In this document: one piece after another, positions 6,476 to 7,005 of the stretch
How the letters are laid out: every line of letters begins with the position of its first letter
How positions within the stretch are numbered: the stretch's first letter is position 1
Assembly: GCA_945861915.1 (NCBI GenBank)
Contig: CAMAWK010000123.1
Span: 1-7,005, forward strand
DNA length: 7,005 nt
Source: Flavobacterium psychrophilum
GTDB taxonomy: Bacteria; Bacteroidota; Bacteroidia; Flavobacteriales; Flavobacteriaceae
Reading direction: 5' to 3'
Position numbers and translations under genes: made by a program
The notes under the pieces: generated by a model
What the model saw: the letters and a program-made list of their open reading frames with translations, nothing else
The model's database searches: none
Told to the model about the DNA's origin: nothing

Positions 6476-6496
6476 ATTTAGTTTTATTGCGAGAAA

Positions 6497-7005
6497 ATGA
6501 AAAACAAAACTATCAAAATAGGAACTCGCGATAGCGAACTCGCACTTTGGCAAGCCCACACGGTCCAAAAAAAGTTAAATGATTTAGGCTATAAAACCGA
6601 AATTATTGCCGTAAAATCAGACGGTGATATTATTCTCGACAAACCACTTTACGAACTCGGAATTACTGGAATTTTTACCAAAACACTTGATATTGCTATG
6701 CTTAATGGCCAAGTCGATATTGCTGTGCATTCAATGAAAGATGTGCCAACTACTTTGCCTATTGGGATTGTTCAAGCTGCAGTTCTTGAAAGAGCCAATA
6801 CTTTGGATATTTTGGTTCATAAAGGAAACCTCGATTTTCTCGAAGGAAATGCAACAATCCCGATAACTATCGGGACTGGAAGTTTGCGTCGTCAAGCGAT
6901 GTGGTTGAATAAATACCCCAATCATAAAGTAGTCGATTTGCGTGGAAACGTCAATACTCGAATGCAAAAACTAAACGAAAGTGATTGGAATGGAGCTGTT
7001 TTTGC
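6497..7005 (+). CDS. hemC: Hydroxymethylbilane synthase (porphobilinogen deaminase), 5' part
   Basis: The first 169 codons are present and the gene runs off the window edge; the usual length is about 300-315 residues. The enzyme joins four porphobilinogen units into linear hydroxymethylbilane using a covalently bound dipyrromethane cofactor. Visible residues align position for position with E. coli HemC: Arg11 in IGTRDSELALWQ, catalytic Asp82 in HSMKDVPT (78-85, E. coli Asp84), Arg131-Arg132 in GTGSLRRQA, and Arg149 and Arg155 in LRGNVNTR. The cofactor-attachment cysteine would lie beyond the edge. The motif SDGD (41-44) stands where many homologues have a T-x-G-D-like segment. The ATG at 6497 starts 21 bp after the hemA stop, pointing to co-transcription. 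In related flavobacteria I would expect further hem genes downstream, but that cannot be seen here. Confidence 0.96.
   Translation, partial: MKNKTIKIGTRDSELALWQAHTVQKKLNDLGYKTEIIAVKSDGDIILDKPLYELGITGIFTKTLDIAMLNGQVDIAVHSMKDVPTTLPIGIVQAAVLERANTLDILVHKGNLDFLEGNATIPITIGTGSLRRQAMWLNKYPNHKVVDLRGNVNTRMQKLNESDWNGAVF

Noticed and set aside
6859..6874. Perfect hairpin CCCGAT-AACT-ATCGGG
   Set aside because: It lies inside the conserved hemC coding region with no U-run after it, so it is probably incidental to the codons used.
6731..6967. Minus-strand open frame of 78 codons inside hemC
   Set aside because: It is antisense to HemC residues that match E. coli position for position; there is no independent support.
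1..7005. Defence system, CRISPR array, insertion sequence, prophage or RNA gene
   Set aside because: No direct-repeat and spacer pattern, transposase, integrase, tRNA-like fold or rRNA segment was seen; the window is metabolic core with local regulation.

Overview
The window looks like chromosome from a flavobacterium-like member of the Bacteroidota. The evidence is its AT-rich intergenic DNA, start codons with A-rich leaders instead of clear Shine-Dalgarno sites, exact matches to the Bacteroidota -7 promoter consensus TAnnTTTG, and proteins that read like Flavobacteriia homologues. No tRNA, rRNA, mobile element or CRISPR array is visible. The placement comes from recognition alone; no database search was run.

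Layout: five genes lie on the minus strand and two on the plus strand, diverging from a 226-bp regulatory gap at 4990-5215. Leftward from the gap run a PchR-like AraC-family regulator (4117-4989), ferrochelatase hemH (3008-4021), HemJ-type protoporphyrinogen oxidase (2385-2933), an NtrY-like sensor histidine kinase (823-2295) and an enoyl-CoA hydratase (20-811). Rightward run glutamyl-tRNA reductase hemA (5216-6475) and hydroxymethylbilane synthase hemC (from 6497, cut by the window edge).

The core is a split heme-biosynthesis locus. HemA and HemC perform early steps, and HemJ and HemH perform the last two steps of the protoporphyrin branch. The regulator between the two arms is the obvious candidate to control them. 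The gap holds a 13-bp direct repeat with a 21-bp period next to a hemA -7 box that lacks a good -33 element, which is the geometry expected of an AraC-type activator site. HemH carries an internal Cys-rich segment suggestive of an iron-sulfur cluster.

The two gaps that flank hemJ each hold short 7-bp repeats in inverted (facing) orientation, with different heptad sequences but the same architecture. The histidine kinase has no response regulator beside it and is followed after 11 bp by the hydratase gene. Most genes here are ordinary; the regulatory gap, the heptad arrays and the HemH cysteines are the points most worth a second look.
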